Notes: generated by a model from the letters alone, not told the origin. Positions 1-9,982 are shown, counted from the stretch's first letter. The stretch is 26,612 nt of DNA from Phocaeicola sp. (GCA_020026175.1 JAHHQV010000041.1:1-26612); one strand, 5' to 3'. A program made the numbers and translations.

Positions 1-149
1 TCCCCGACCGATGAGTTTTTATCAAAACGTTGCGTTTCTATTTGGATTCTTCAGTTTTTTTTGCAGGCACAAAAACGGCCGTCTCTCAAAGTTTGTTTTA
101 AGACATTCTTATTGTAAGGCACTCATAAGCAAAATACCATTTTTTAGGT

Positions 150-181
150 ATTGACCATTTTTTTAACACCATATACCTTTG
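150..181 (+). promoter_or_regulatory. Promoter of the SusC-like operon
   Basis: The -7 element TACCTTTG (174-181) matches the Bacteroidetes consensus TAnnTTTG. ATTG (150-153) sits at the -33 position with a 20-nt spacer and one mismatch to TTTG. Transcription would start near 187, giving an A-rich leader of about 65 nt before the SusC start codon. A small inverted repeat, AATACC / GGTATT (133-152), overlaps the -33 element and could be an operator. Bases 1-132 show no gene I can support. Confidence 0.65.
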
Positions 182-251
182 CACTCTAAAAAAACATTAG
201 AACAATATTCTTTTTTTTAAAAAAAACATTAATATAAAAAAAACAGTATCA

Positions 252-3200
252 GTGAAACAGATTACTACCCTATTCATTTGTCTGATATTCAGCCTTGTAG
301 CCGAAGCCCAGACTCTTTCTATAAAAGGAACAATTTGCGATGATCACAATCAGCCACTTGCTGGAGCTGCAGTTCAAATCAAGAACACATCTTATGGGGC
401 CATAGCCGACATAGACGGTAAATACATTCTGTCCGGCAAATGGAGTAAGGGAAGCGTAATTGAATTTTCATTCATCGGAATGAAAACAAAACAGGTGACA
501 TATACAGGACAAAAAACATTAAATGTAACCTTGACAGAGGACGTAAATCTAATAGAAGAGGTAGTGGTGACTGCAAAAGCCAATATCAATGAAATAGACA
601 TACGTGCCAAAGCCGGAGTGGTACAGACCATCGACGTAAAAAGAATTACCAGCAAACCTATGATTGACATGGGTCTGGCGCTTCAGGGAAGTGTACCTGG
701 GCTTATCATCAGCAATACAGGAGATCTTGGCAGTGATCCTCGTATCCGAATAAGAGGAAATTCATCATTACGCAAAACAAACTCAACAAACGAACCACTA
801 TATGTAATGGACGGACAAGTAATAAGTCCTGAAACTTTCTATAACCTTAACCCTGCCGACATAAAAGATATAAAAGTACTGAAAGATGCAGCCTCATGTG
901 CTCTATACGGTATAAAAGCTGCCAATGGAGTATTGGAAATAACTTCACACCGAGGAAGCAACGGAAAACCGTCAATTACCTACAGCATGGATATGGGTGT
1001 TACTACACGTGGCAGAAGAGGTGTTAAGATGATGAATAGTGCAGAAAAACTGGAGTTGGAACGACTGTTGCAAAATCCTGCCACACCTGGATACAGATAT
1101 AGTGCCGACTATTACAATAAATATTATCCTGATGCAGCAAACCTTAAAGAAATGATAGATGCGGGTGAAGTCAAACTTGACTCATTACGCAATATCAATA
1201 CAGATTGGTTCAAGAAACTTTTAAGAACCAATCTATATCAAAAACATAACGTGAGTATTCGTGGAGGAAACGAAATAACAACCTATTATATGTCTGCCAA
1301 CTATACTAAACAAGGCGGACGCTTGCCTGGAAACGACAAACAACGAATGGGTATGCGTCTCAACATGGACCAAAAGCTGGGAAGAGCAGGCTATCTGATG
1401 TTAAGCATAAACGGAGGTTACTCACGTACAGACACACCAAACGGGACATATTCTGATCCTACTGCTCTAATCTATAACCTAAACCCATATGAGCAAGCAA
1501 ATCATACAGAATTGGTTTCTTATCCAGGAAGAAACTATTATGACTTGATGAACCAATATAGTGAACAGAACAGTGTAAAGGATGCTGGAGCAAGTGCAAC
1601 TATAAGCCTCAACCCTATACCAGGTCTTGACATTGCCGCTGTTGTTGGATTAGACTTTATGTTAAGTGAAAATCAGGAATTCACTCCATCTACTTCATAT
1701 TCTGAAACCACTGGAGGTGTACCCGAAATAGAAAGAGGCATATACAAAAAATCTAAAAGCGTAAATTCAAACATATCAAGCAACTTCAGGGTTAATTACA
1801 ACCGCGTTTTTGACGGAAGACATGAATTAACCTTAGGTGCCAATGTAGACTATTATCAGAACAATTCGGATAATGTTGGCATTACCGGATATGGAGTAGG
1901 TACCATCAACTCTTCATCTGCCATCAACCAGTCACTTTCGGGAAACAGAAAACCACAAGTACATGGCATGAAGGACAAGAATGCGCAAATAGGATTTGGT
2001 GGACTGATAGGTTATTCACTTGATAACATTTATGATTTCTATGGTACATATAAAGCCGACGGCTCATCTATCTTACCTGCCGGCAAACGATGGAACAAAG
2101 CTTGGGCTGTAAGTGCCGGATGGACTCCGACACACTATAAATTTCTTGAAGGAAACGATATTCTTACAAATCTCAATATGAAACTTTCATATGGATATAC
2201 AGCAAATTTAAGTGGAGTCACAGTAGCTTCTACTGTGGCATCATTCTCTTTTTCGAACGGAAGTTATGAAAACCAACGTCCTTTGGACTTCATAATGCTA
2301 TATAATAAAGATCTGAAACCTGAACAGACAAAATCAATAGATGCAGGAATATCTATAGGATTAATAAACAGAATTGATTTAAGTCTGAACTGGTACAACA
2401 GACGTACCGAACAGGCTTTGCTGGATGTTCCTATACCATCATCTACCGGATTTACTACACTACAACGCAATATCGGAGTTATACAGAATAAAGGGTATGA
2501 AATCACACTTAATGCACGCGTGATAGACAACCAAGACTGGACATTTATGATAGGTAGCAACTTCTCGTATAATAATAATAAAGTATTGGATTTATATTAT
2601 GCCGACAAGATTTATATGACAAGCCAATCTCTGCTTCCTGAATATGAAGTAGGCAAATCATATGATATGCTTTACGGACCACATTCATTAGGTATAAATC
2701 CACTTACCGGATATCCAGTGTTCCGCTCTGAAGATGGAAGCGAAAAACAAGCTGGAGAAGTTCTTAAAGCAGGAGATATAGTATCACTGGGACATCTTAC
2801 ACCTCCATATACAGGAGGTATAAATCTCAACTTAAGATACAAATCTCTTGATTTCAATATGGACATGTATTATGTAAAAGGCGGAGTTCAACCATTCAAC
2901 TACAGCTATGTAAGAAACCAAGATAAAGCAAGGTTCAATGCTGTAGCAGGTCAGGCAGACAAAATGTGGTTCAAGCCTGGAGACGAAAACAAAGCATACG
3001 GAAATCCATTCTATACTAATGTAGTGGCAGAAGAGAACCTTATACGATATTCTAACTCTCAGACAGTAGGAAAAAGTGATTACCTGAAACTTTCAATGAT
3101 TTCACTACGTTACAGATTATCGCAACGTTTCCTTAGGAAGAACATTCCTTTCGTGAAATACGCAAGTATAGCACTACAAGGTTCCAACTTGTTTACATGG

Positions 3201-3290
3201 ACTGCGTATAGTGAATCAGATCCGGAAAGTGGAACCCTTGCAGGAAGCCAGCAGCCGGTATATACCATAAACTTTAATGTTACACTTTAA
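252..3290 (+). CDS. SusC/RagA-like TonB-dependent outer membrane receptor
   Basis: Outer-membrane beta-barrel that imports a ligand captured by its SusD-like partner, powered by TonB. A signal peptide covers residues 1-19 (cut before Q20). A carboxypeptidase-regulatory-like beta-sandwich follows (about 24-95), then the plug domain (about 105-235), which contains the family signature YVMDGQVI and then DIKDIKVLKDAASCALYG and ANGVLEIT. The rest (about 240-1012) is the barrel, rich in alternating aromatic strands and ending in an aromatic/hydrophobic strand (FNVTL). At 1012 residues the length is normal for the family. There is no N-terminal STN domain, so direct signalling to an ECF anti-sigma factor is not expected. 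It is the first gene of an operon with the SusD-like gene, a lipoprotein and an M16 peptidase. The substrate cannot be read from the sequence. The family call is very sure. Confidence 0.97.
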   Translation: MKQITTLFICLIFSLVAEAQTLSIKGTICDDHNQPLAGAAVQIKNTSYGAIADIDGKYILSGKWSKGSVIEFSFIGMKTKQVTYTGQKTLNVTLTEDVNLIEEVVVTAKANINEIDIRAKAGVVQTIDVKRITSKPMIDMGLALQGSVPGLIISNTGDLGSDPRIRIRGNSSLRKTNSTNEPLYVMDGQVISPETFYNLNPADIKDIKVLKDAASCALYGIKAANGVLEITSHRGSNGKPSITYSMDMGVTTRGRRGVKMMNSAEKLELERLLQNPATPGYRYSADYYNKYYPDAANLKEMIDAGEVKLDSLRNINTDWFKKLLRTNLYQKHNVSIRGGNEITTYYMSANYTKQGGRLPGNDKQRMGMRLNMDQKLGRAGYLMLSINGGYSRTDTPNGTYSDPTALIYNLNPYEQANHTELVSYPGRNYYDLMNQYSEQNSVKDAGASATISLNPIPGLDIAAVVGLDFMLSENQEFTPSTSYSETTGGVPEIERGIYKKSKSVNSNISSNFRVNYNRVFDGRHELTLGANVDYYQNNSDNVGITGYGVGTINSSSAINQSLSGNRKPQVHGMKDKNAQIGFGGLIGYSLDNIYDFYGTYKADGSSILPAGKRWNKAWAVSAGWTPTHYKFLEGNDILTNLNMKLSYGYTANLSGVTVASTVASFSFSNGSYENQRPLDFIMLYNKDLKPEQTKSIDAGISIGLINRIDLSLNWYNRRTEQALLDVPIPSSTGFTTLQRNIGVIQNKGYEITLNARVIDNQDWTFMIGSNFSYNNNKVLDLYYADKIYMTSQSLLPEYEVGKSYDMLYGPHSLGINPLTGYPVFRSEDGSEKQAGEVLKAGDIVSLGHLTPPYTGGINLNLRYKSLDFNMDMYYVKGGVQPFNYSYVRNQDKARFNAVAGQADKMWFKPGDENKAYGNPFYTNVVAEENLIRYSNSQTVGKSDYLKLSMISLRYRLSQRFLRKNIPFVKYASIALQGSNLFTWTAYSESDPESGTLAGSQQPVYTINFNVTL

Positions 3291-3306
3291 TATAATTCAT
3301 ACACTC

Positions 3307-4686
3307 ATGATAAAAAAATTAATAAATCTATGTATAATCAGTCTGCTTACAGCATGTTCGCTTGACATACCGCCTGCAGATCAGTATTCCGACCCTTATG
3401 CCATTACTGATATAACATCAGCAAGATCTTTCCTCACATCGGCATATATGTTATATCCTCACTATGAGTTTGAATTATCTGTATTGGGAAATGATTTTTG
3501 CCAGACTTCTCTTGTAAGTTATAATATCGATATAAAGAATCTTTATTTATGGAGAGAAGACAAAATTAAAGAAACGGCAGAAATATTATGGTTGAACTAT
3601 TATAATACAATTGCCAACTGTGATATACTGCTGGAAAGGATGGATAACGTCAATGTTATTACCGAAGAAGACAAACAAAAAAAGGATGAAATATTTGCCG
3701 AAGTAAAGACTTTAAGGGCTATGTGCTATTTTAATCTTCTCAGATTATTCGCTCCACCTTACGACAAGAATCCTGAAGCCGACGGCATTATATTGAAGAC
3801 TAAAGTTGGACTTGAATTTCTGCCACGTTCATCGGTCAGCGCTTGCACTAATTTTATCCGTAACGAACTACAAGAAATTGAAGATATAACTAATGTTCCT
3901 AAAGCAAACGGATGGTTGTCTCAACAGGCTGTTTATTATTTACAGGCAGAAGTTGAGTTATATGCAGGAAATTACGAAAAAGCAGCCGAAAAGGCCGAAA
4001 AAATATTGGAAAGAGCCAATACCGACATGTACAAAAACAACGAAAAGCTATGGCTAAAGGAACAGTTTGAGGGAAGAATTTTTGCTTTCTTTAATTCGGG
4101 AAGCTTTTACACTGACTTACAATACAGAGAAAAAGAAGGTGACTATTTTGCTGTAAATCCTGAATTGAAATTCGACGACACAGACAATAGAAAGGCATAT
4201 ACCATATACCATTTCACACAAGAACAGAAAGAGCATGAGTTGTTTGGGAAATATAACAAGAACAACAAAGAAGGTTATGAAACAAAATATATCAATATGA
4301 TGCGATACTCTGGTGCTGTCTTTATTGCAGCAGAAGCTAACAGCCGTATTGCAGCAAATGAGAATAAAGGAAGAAAGCAAATAAATATTTATCTTGAAGC
4401 ATGTGGAGCAAAGCCAATAGATAAATCTATAAAAGGAAAGGCTCTTACTGAAGCTATATTGAAAGAAAAGAATAAGGAATTTTTAGGTGAAGGTATAAAT
4501 TACCTAGACCTGAAACGTACACGAATTTCTTCTCTTAAAAGACTTAATGTATGGGGTAACGGTACTACATCTACTATCCAACATGACGATTACAGATGGA
4601 CTTTTCCTATACCTGAATCGGAATACAGATACAATGAATATATTAATCAAAATGAAGGATGGCCTAAAATTCCTGGTAGAAATTAA
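3307..4686 (+). CDS. SusD/RagB-like surface lipoprotein
   Basis: Surface lipoprotein that caps the SusC-like barrel and binds the nutrient. I place the start at 3307. The open frame extends up to 3277, but that start would overlap the SusC gene and put ten extra residues before a clean lipoprotein signal. From 3307 the protein is 459 residues, with the lipobox LTAC and lipidated C17. The fold is the helical TPR-like SusD type: the early region has the typical SARSFLTSAYMLYP helix, the middle has EVKTLRAMCYFNLLRLF, and the C-terminal part has NYLDLKRTRI and ends NEGWPKIPGRN, all common in the family. It is somewhat short for a SusD (often 500-600). It lies 16 bp after susC and 9 bp before the next gene, so it is in the same operon. 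Confidence 0.95.
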   Translation: MIKKLINLCIISLLTACSLDIPPADQYSDPYAITDITSARSFLTSAYMLYPHYEFELSVLGNDFCQTSLVSYNIDIKNLYLWREDKIKETAEILWLNYYNTIANCDILLERMDNVNVITEEDKQKKDEIFAEVKTLRAMCYFNLLRLFAPPYDKNPEADGIILKTKVGLEFLPRSSVSACTNFIRNELQEIEDITNVPKANGWLSQQAVYYLQAEVELYAGNYEKAAEKAEKILERANTDMYKNNEKLWLKEQFEGRIFAFFNSGSFYTDLQYREKEGDYFAVNPELKFDDTDNRKAYTIYHFTQEQKEHELFGKYNKNNKEGYETKYINMMRYSGAVFIAAEANSRIAANENKGRKQINIYLEACGAKPIDKSIKGKALTEAILKEKNKEFLGEGINYLDLKRTRISSLKRLNVWGNGTTSTIQHDDYRWTFPIPESEYRYNEYINQNEGWPKIPGRN

Positions 4687-4695
4687 AAAAGACAT

Positions 4696-5970
4696 ATGAA
4701 CATAACAGCTTTTTCAATAAAAAACATTATATTTATCCTTGCTGTACTGACAGGTGTTACCGCATGCAGTGATGTTAAAGACTATAGTAGTCATTTCCAT
4801 AATTATATACAACTATCGGTACAAGGTAATTCTGCCTTGAACGAAGATGACACTTTTCCGATAAAAGTAAACATTCTTTTAGCAAACACTCCACAACAAG
4901 ATGTTTCTGTTTTACTGGAATTGAATGGAAATAATAACGAAGTACTGCGCCTTGAACAACCACGTATAGACTTCAAGGCTGGAGAGAAAACCGCTCAAGT
5001 GGAAATTTATTCCAACCAAAAAGGAATATTAAACCAACAACAAGTGGTTACACTAAAAGTAAAATCATATACAGACAACAATATGGAAGCCTGGAACGAA
5101 CAAGACATTATAGTAAAACCTAATAAAGAAATTCCTGAACTTACCGAAGAACAGAAATTGTTACTGGACGGATACAAGGCCAAGTGGGGACTTGATCTGT
5201 CACAATTTATGGGAAAACTAAAATGCAGCACTACAATCACATTCAATTCAGGCGACTATGGAATTCTTTATGACGACAAAGATGTGAAAACCTATGAAAG
5301 TAATTCTATCATTACACTAAGTCCGAAAGCCACAGCCGAACACCCTATGATTAAAATAATCAGCAATCCATTAGGCATGAATTCTTTCTTATGGGAAATG
5401 ATGCGCAGATGTACAGTTGAAAACCAGATATGGAATGATAATGAAAACAACCCTGAGCCAATAGCTATACTAAAAGCAATCAACTACAACAACAATGAAG
5501 TTTTCGAAGTGTCATTGGATGAATTAGAAATAGTTCCTTCTGAACAGATTATTAAGTTTATAAAGCCAGTGATGACTTCTCCTGCCAACGAAGAATTCGG
5601 GACAGAAGCCACATGGCTCAACGTCATTCCGTTTGATTATCATTTCAGTGCTTGGGAGCGCTTCAAGGAAATGGCAGAAGCAAATGTTTCGTACCAGTTC
5701 AAAGAAGGAGATCAGGAAATTGAAAAGAGTCTTAAAGAAGCACCCGAAAGTTATCAGCTAAATCCTACATATCATCTTACTTATTCGCCGCTTGACACTG
5801 ATGGTTGGGAAGATGAAACAATTTATATAAACCCCTCAGCTTCATACGACACGAAGAAAGGTACACTGAATTTCAGCTTTCCTTGGGATTGTCAGATTTC
5901 ATCAGGAGGATATACTATAATACGTGTTACTTACTTTTTAAATCCTATTTCGACAAATAATCAAGAATAA
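4696..5970 (+). CDS. Surface lipoprotein of a SusCD operon (DUF4929-like)
   Basis: A 424-residue lipoprotein: hydrophobic segment from about residue 9, lipobox VTAC, lipidated C24. Residues about 35-130 look like a Calx-beta-type beta-sandwich (alternating strands, FKAGEKTAQVEIYS). The remainder, about 150-424, is acidic and rich in Asn, Trp and Tyr, with no catalytic motif I can see. Its size and position, third in a SusC/SusD operon just before an M16 peptidase, fit the Bacteroidales family I recall as DUF4929; that name is from memory and unverified. In this place such proteins usually act as extra surface ligand-binding proteins, which is an inference. The gene is 9 bp downstream of susD and 13 bp upstream of the peptidase gene. 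Confidence 0.8.
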   Translation: MNITAFSIKNIIFILAVLTGVTACSDVKDYSSHFHNYIQLSVQGNSALNEDDTFPIKVNILLANTPQQDVSVLLELNGNNNEVLRLEQPRIDFKAGEKTAQVEIYSNQKGILNQQQVVTLKVKSYTDNNMEAWNEQDIIVKPNKEIPELTEEQKLLLDGYKAKWGLDLSQFMGKLKCSTTITFNSGDYGILYDDKDVKTYESNSIITLSPKATAEHPMIKIISNPLGMNSFLWEMMRRCTVENQIWNDNENNPEPIAILKAINYNNNEVFEVSLDELEIVPSEQIIKFIKPVMTSPANEEFGTEATWLNVIPFDYHFSAWERFKEMAEANVSYQFKEGDQEIEKSLKEAPESYQLNPTYHLTYSPLDTDGWEDETIYINPSASYDTKKGTLNFSFPWDCQISSGGYTIIRVTYFLNPISTNNQE

Positions 5971-5983
5971 TTAGATAAAGACA

Positions 5984-8845
5984 ATGAACACAAAAAAAAG
6001 ACTGACGACACTACACTTTTTAGTATTAATATTATCGGCTGCCTGTGTTTTCAATACGGCATATAGCCAACAAATACTTTCCGACAATGATATTTCTCTT
6101 CCGGCAAATGCTAAAGAAGGAACATTAAAAAACGGACTGCACTATATCATATTGCCTAATGCCAATCCTTCGAATACGACAGAATTCAGGCTTGTCATGA
6201 AACTGGGATCAACACAAGAATCTGAAAGTCAACTTGGGTCTGCCCATTTTCTTGAACATATGGCCTTTGCTGGTACAAAACATTTTCCAGGACGCTCTAT
6301 GATTGAATATCTGGAAGGACTTGGAATGAAATTTGGACGTGATATCAATGCTGTTACAGGATACGACCGTACAATATTCATGCTCACTGTTCCGATGAAT
6401 GAAAAAGACCAGAATACGGCAGACAGCACGTTGCTTATTCTTAAAGATTGGCTTACCAATATAAGTTTTGAAGAAAAACGTACACGCAAAGAACGTGGAG
6501 TTATTCTAGAAGAACTTAGAGGATATGATATTGGTGATGATTTTTATTCGCTGAAAATAGGACAAAACAGATTCACTAAACGTATGCCGCTAGGTAGCAC
6601 CGATGATATAAAAAGTATTGACAGAAGCAAGTTGATTGAGTTTTACCAAAAATGGTACACTCCACAACTTGCTAGTGTCATTGTAACAGGATGTGTAAAC
6701 CAGGAAAAGACTGAAAAGCAAATCAGAGAACTATTTGGCAATATCAAGACCAAAAACATCAAAGATTACCAAAACTATCCACTCACATACAACCAGGGGG
6801 TACATTTCAAAGAGATAAAAAGCAATTTGAAGAAAAATTCAGAATTGGAAATCATAATTCCACATCCTTGTGTAGTAGGAAAAGACTTCGCATCTACCTA
6901 CAAAAAAGAATTAGGAAACCTATTGGTAAGAATGATCAACAAACGATTCGACTTACGCAACATTCCAGTATCTGTTTCAGACGATTGGTATCTTGCCGAC
7001 AAGAATCATTTTGTCATATCTGTTTCACGAAAAAACAAACAAGAAGTTCTTGATGCTATTACACGTATCAGTGGTGAACTGAATTATATTGTCAGTGAAG
7101 GATTTTGTCCGAATGAAATGCAATCGGCTATATCTGATTTTCAGAACACATTGAAAGTAACTTCTGATGGACAGACTTCTGCACAATGGTGTGAAGATTT
7201 TACAGACTATATACTTTCAGGTGACAAATATATACACAATGAAAAAGAAATGACAAGGCTTAAAGATATGTTCAATCATACAGACAGTAAAGAAATGCAA
7301 GAACTTCTTTCTGACTGGATGGAATATCAAAAACAATCGTTACTCATTGCATATAGAAACTGTAACATTCCAAAAGACTCTGTCAATCATGATGAAATAA
7401 CAAAAGCATGGGAAAATGGAAAGAACTTGAAAATTGATACGTTTGTATTTCATCACCCAATAGAAGAAGAAAACCGTATCGAAACCCCTGAATGTCTGAA
7501 GGAAATACATAATCCTAAAGATTATATGATAAAAGATAAGGTATATTATCCTGAAACGAATATTCATGAATACTCTCTTGATAACGGACTGAAATTCATC
7601 TTACGACCAACCAAAGATGAAAATGAGACACTCATTCTGACAGCATTTGCCAGAGGTGGAACTTTTGATTTACCAGAAAACGAATACCATTTACTGGAAG
7701 GTACAGCAGGATATATCGAAATGGGAGGTATACAATCGGTAAACTACGATACTCTTACAACCTATATGGGACAGGAAAGTATTTCACTTAATGTATCTAT
7801 AGGAAACTATTGGCACGACATTATAGGTATGTCACCGGTGAAACGTTCACAGGAGTTATTCAACCTGATTTATGAAAAAATATACAATCCAGAACTTTGC
7901 TACCAGGACTTCGAAGATATTCGGAAGAAAGAGTTGGAGAATATAGGAAAGGAAACTCTATTAGAACAAATGATGAAACAGGCTCAAGACCGTCTGTTAA
8001 ACCAACGTCTAGACTCATTGGTGGGAAATGCTCCTTCTACTATAATACGCGAGCGTACACATCAAGATATACAACGTTTGGATTTGAATCATATAGCCGA
8101 TTATTATCGCACCTTATTCGGAAATCCTAAAGGATTGACTTTTGTAATAACAGGAAACTTCAATACAGAAGTGCTTATAAAACAACTTACAGGAACTTTC
8201 GGAAGAATGAAATCACCTGAAAAACCTGTCAATTATACCAATAAGCCAGTAAGACTACCACAAAGATTGTATGTAGAAGAATTTGCAAACGATATAGAAA
8301 CGCAGACTCAACTTGAATATGTTTTTGCTCATAACTATAAGCCATCACTCAAAGAAGGACTTACATTAAAACTTATGAGAGATGCACTTCAGCAGCGATT
8401 ACTGAAAGTATTACGAGAAGAAAAGAACATTGTATATTCACCATATGTATCATTGTTCTATAAAGGAATACCTGAACAAACATTTTATATTGACATTTCT
8501 GCATCGGTGGAGGTTTCAAACACTTCTATAGCCGAGGAAGCAATTTTAAACATTATAAGAGAATTGAAGAAGAAGCCTATAGGCAATGAAGAACTGGAAA
8601 TGATGAAACGCTCGTTCATAGTTACCAAAAACCAAGTATTGGATGAAAATGCAACAACCGATTGGAGAAATACCATTGTCAGTTTGCTGAAGAATGGAGA
8701 ATCGCTGAAAGATTTCAATGATTACTCCAAAAATCTAGAACAGATTACTGCCAAAGACTTGCAAGAATCATTCAAGAAATATCTTGATACCAACAAGTTT
8801 ATTATTCTTTATATGGGTAAACACTTAAAATACCCAACAAACTAA
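5984..8845 (+). CDS. Secreted M16 family zinc metallopeptidase (insulinase/pitrilysin type)
   Basis: A 953-residue peptidase with an N-terminal signal peptide (residues 1 to about 29). The N-terminal half carries the inverted zinc motif HXXEH as H88-F-L-E91-H92 (SAHFLEHMAFAGTKHFPG), with the downstream acidic ligand region in KERGVILEE (170-177). The C-terminal half, from about residue 555, repeats the M16 fold but has no HXXEH, as in pitrilysin-type enzymes with one active and one inactive half. M16 enzymes enclose and cut peptides rather than folded proteins. This one probably works in the periplasm or at the outer membrane on peptides brought in by the SusC/SusD pair encoded just upstream. 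It is the last gene of the operon and is followed by a long terminator hairpin. Confidence 0.95.
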   Translation: MNTKKRLTTLHFLVLILSAACVFNTAYSQQILSDNDISLPANAKEGTLKNGLHYIILPNANPSNTTEFRLVMKLGSTQESESQLGSAHFLEHMAFAGTKHFPGRSMIEYLEGLGMKFGRDINAVTGYDRTIFMLTVPMNEKDQNTADSTLLILKDWLTNISFEEKRTRKERGVILEELRGYDIGDDFYSLKIGQNRFTKRMPLGSTDDIKSIDRSKLIEFYQKWYTPQLASVIVTGCVNQEKTEKQIRELFGNIKTKNIKDYQNYPLTYNQGVHFKEIKSNLKKNSELEIIIPHPCVVGKDFASTYKKELGNLLVRMINKRFDLRNIPVSVSDDWYLADKNHFVISVSRKNKQEVLDAITRISGELNYIVSEGFCPNEMQSAISDFQNTLKVTSDGQTSAQWCEDFTDYILSGDKYIHNEKEMTRLKDMFNHTDSKEMQELLSDWMEYQKQSLLIAYRNCNIPKDSVNHDEITKAWENGKNLKIDTFVFHHPIEEENRIETPECLKEIHNPKDYMIKDKVYYPETNIHEYSLDNGLKFILRPTKDENETLILTAFARGGTFDLPENEYHLLEGTAGYIEMGGIQSVNYDTLTTYMGQESISLNVSIGNYWHDIIGMSPVKRSQELFNLIYEKIYNPELCYQDFEDIRKKELENIGKETLLEQMMKQAQDRLLNQRLDSLVGNAPSTIIRERTHQDIQRLDLNHIADYYRTLFGNPKGLTFVITGNFNTEVLIKQLTGTFGRMKSPEKPVNYTNKPVRLPQRLYVEEFANDIETQTQLEYVFAHNYKPSLKEGLTLKLMRDALQQRLLKVLREEKNIVYSPYVSLFYKGIPEQTFYIDISASVEVSNTSIAEEAILNIIRELKKKPIGNEELEMMKRSFIVTKNQVLDENATTDWRNTIVSLLKNGESLKDFNDYSKNLEQITAKDLQESFKKYLDTNKFIILYMGKHLKYPTN

Positions 8846-8864
8846 AAAACTTATTTCAATAGGT

Positions 8865-8930
8865 ATATAAAAACAAAGGACGTCAGCGAAGAATTAAAAA
8901 ATCTTCTGCTGACGTCCTTTGTTTTTATAT
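8865..8930. terminator. Bidirectional terminator hairpin with a 23-bp perfect stem
   Basis: Arm 8865-8887 is the exact reverse complement of arm 8908-8930 (23 bp, core AAAGGACGTCAGC). Inside the loop, GAAGA / TCTTC can add five more pairs after a one-base bulge. The outer part is A-rich on one side and T-rich on the other, so it gives a U-rich tail in either direction. It lies between the convergent M16 gene and the PCMD-like gene and can serve both. Confidence 0.85.
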
Positions 8931-8991
8931 TACCCTTTCAATAGGATATTTACTTTATAATTATATCATCTGGTACTTTATATGTACTCTA

Positions 8992-9948
8992 TCAATATAC
9001 AAGACCTACATTATCAACCCACAAAGTATTACCAGGAGAACCAACAAATGCACCACCTATACTTGATGTAAACTGAACTATAAGATGAGTTGGAACTTCA
9101 TCCTTTCCTGCCCATCCATATTCTTTCAGCAATACGCTTTCACCTTTACTGTTACGCACGTGATAAGCACCAGCCCCAAGTTCCATTATATCAGGAATAT
9201 ATCCTTCTTCAGAAGTTATATCACCATATTTCACAGCATATGTAGCACCTTCAATCCATCCTTCAGAACTATTTATATATTTCACAGCAGCAGTACCAAC
9301 CCTCTTTGCCATAACATTTCCTTCGGCATCTTCTGTTCTCTTCTGAAGAAAACAAACCATTATAGCTGCATCCTGACCTGGAACAACTGTTTTTTTACTG
9401 AATCCTGTCTGGCGAATGCGATCTTTTTCTCCCGACATCTTCACCTTATAGTCATATCTGATAGCCTTAGGCCTTTCAGTAAAAGGGATACCAACATTCA
9501 AAGCCTTTTCACCATCTTTTGTGCCTGTAATAGGTTCCTTCATGTCTCCCAAGAATAACGAACCTGAAGCCAATACAGTAATATTTACCATGCCCAATAC
9601 CTTAACACTTTCAATATGTGTTTCAAGTTTGGCGCAATAACCATAACCTCTTTTTTCCTTATAAACACTTGTGTTTGTCTTGACTATACCTACAACTTTT
9701 GCCATCACATTTGAAGTTCCCCATGGTGAACCTCCCATATTACTATATGGTTCATGTCCTTCTACCATCTGTTCCGGTCCCAGTTCATATAGATACTTTG
9801 TATTTCCCCCTATAATGCCAGATTCTTTAATCTTACGGGTCACCCACTGATCCATATCACCATACTTGAAAAGCTCAAATTTCTCTTGAGCCTTAGCAGA
9901 TATGCACATCAATGTACATATAACGAAAATAAAAACTTTACCTTTCAT
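8992..9948 (-). CDS. Secreted PCMD-domain-like protein
   Basis: A 318-residue exported protein with a clear signal peptide (1-20, SAKA before Q21). The body is beta-rich. It starts with a motif about an object 'with' or 'on' a ligand (FELFKYGDMDQWVTRKIKES) and ends with GGAFVGSPGNTLWVDNVGLVY. The closing pattern of a glycine-rich strand followed by TLWVDN is what I recognise from the putative carbohydrate-metabolism (PCMD, PF13201-like) beta-sandwich of Bacteroidetes. The conserved VPGQDAAIMVCFL and KMSGEKDR segments fit the same fold. Its ligand and role are not known. It has its own promoter (9975-9982) and converges on the terminator at 8865-8930. The export signal is certain; the domain name is less so. 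Confidence 0.8.
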   Translation of the reverse strand: MKGKVFIFVICTLMCISAKAQEKFELFKYGDMDQWVTRKIKESGIIGGNTKYLYELGPEQMVEGHEPYSNMGGSPWGTSNVMAKVVGIVKTNTSVYKEKRGYGYCAKLETHIESVKVLGMVNITVLASGSLFLGDMKEPITGTKDGEKALNVGIPFTERPKAIRYDYKVKMSGEKDRIRQTGFSKKTVVPGQDAAIMVCFLQKRTEDAEGNVMAKRVGTAAVKYINSSEGWIEGATYAVKYGDITSEEGYIPDIMELGAGAYHVRNSKGESVLLKEYGWAGKDEVPTHLIVQFTSSIGGAFVGSPGNTLWVDNVGLVY

Positions 9949-9974
9949 TTTATTATCTTATAAAAATATAATTA

Positions 9975-9982
9975 CAAAGATA
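9975..9982 (-). promoter_or_regulatory. -7 element for the PCMD-like gene
   Basis: On the minus strand this reads TATCTTTG, a full match to the Bacteroidetes TAnnTTTG box, 26 bp before the start codon. No good TTTG is found at -33, because that region is occupied by the hairpin of the upstream terminator (9982-10023). The predicted 5' leader is only about 20 nt. Confidence 0.55.

Noticed and set aside
1..132. Search for an upstream gene end or tRNA at the left edge
   Set aside because: No open frame, tRNA-like cloverleaf or terminator that I can support.
3277..3306. Upstream start for the SusD-like protein
   Set aside because: It would overlap susC and displace the lipoprotein signal; the ATG at 3307 gives a normal signal with C17.
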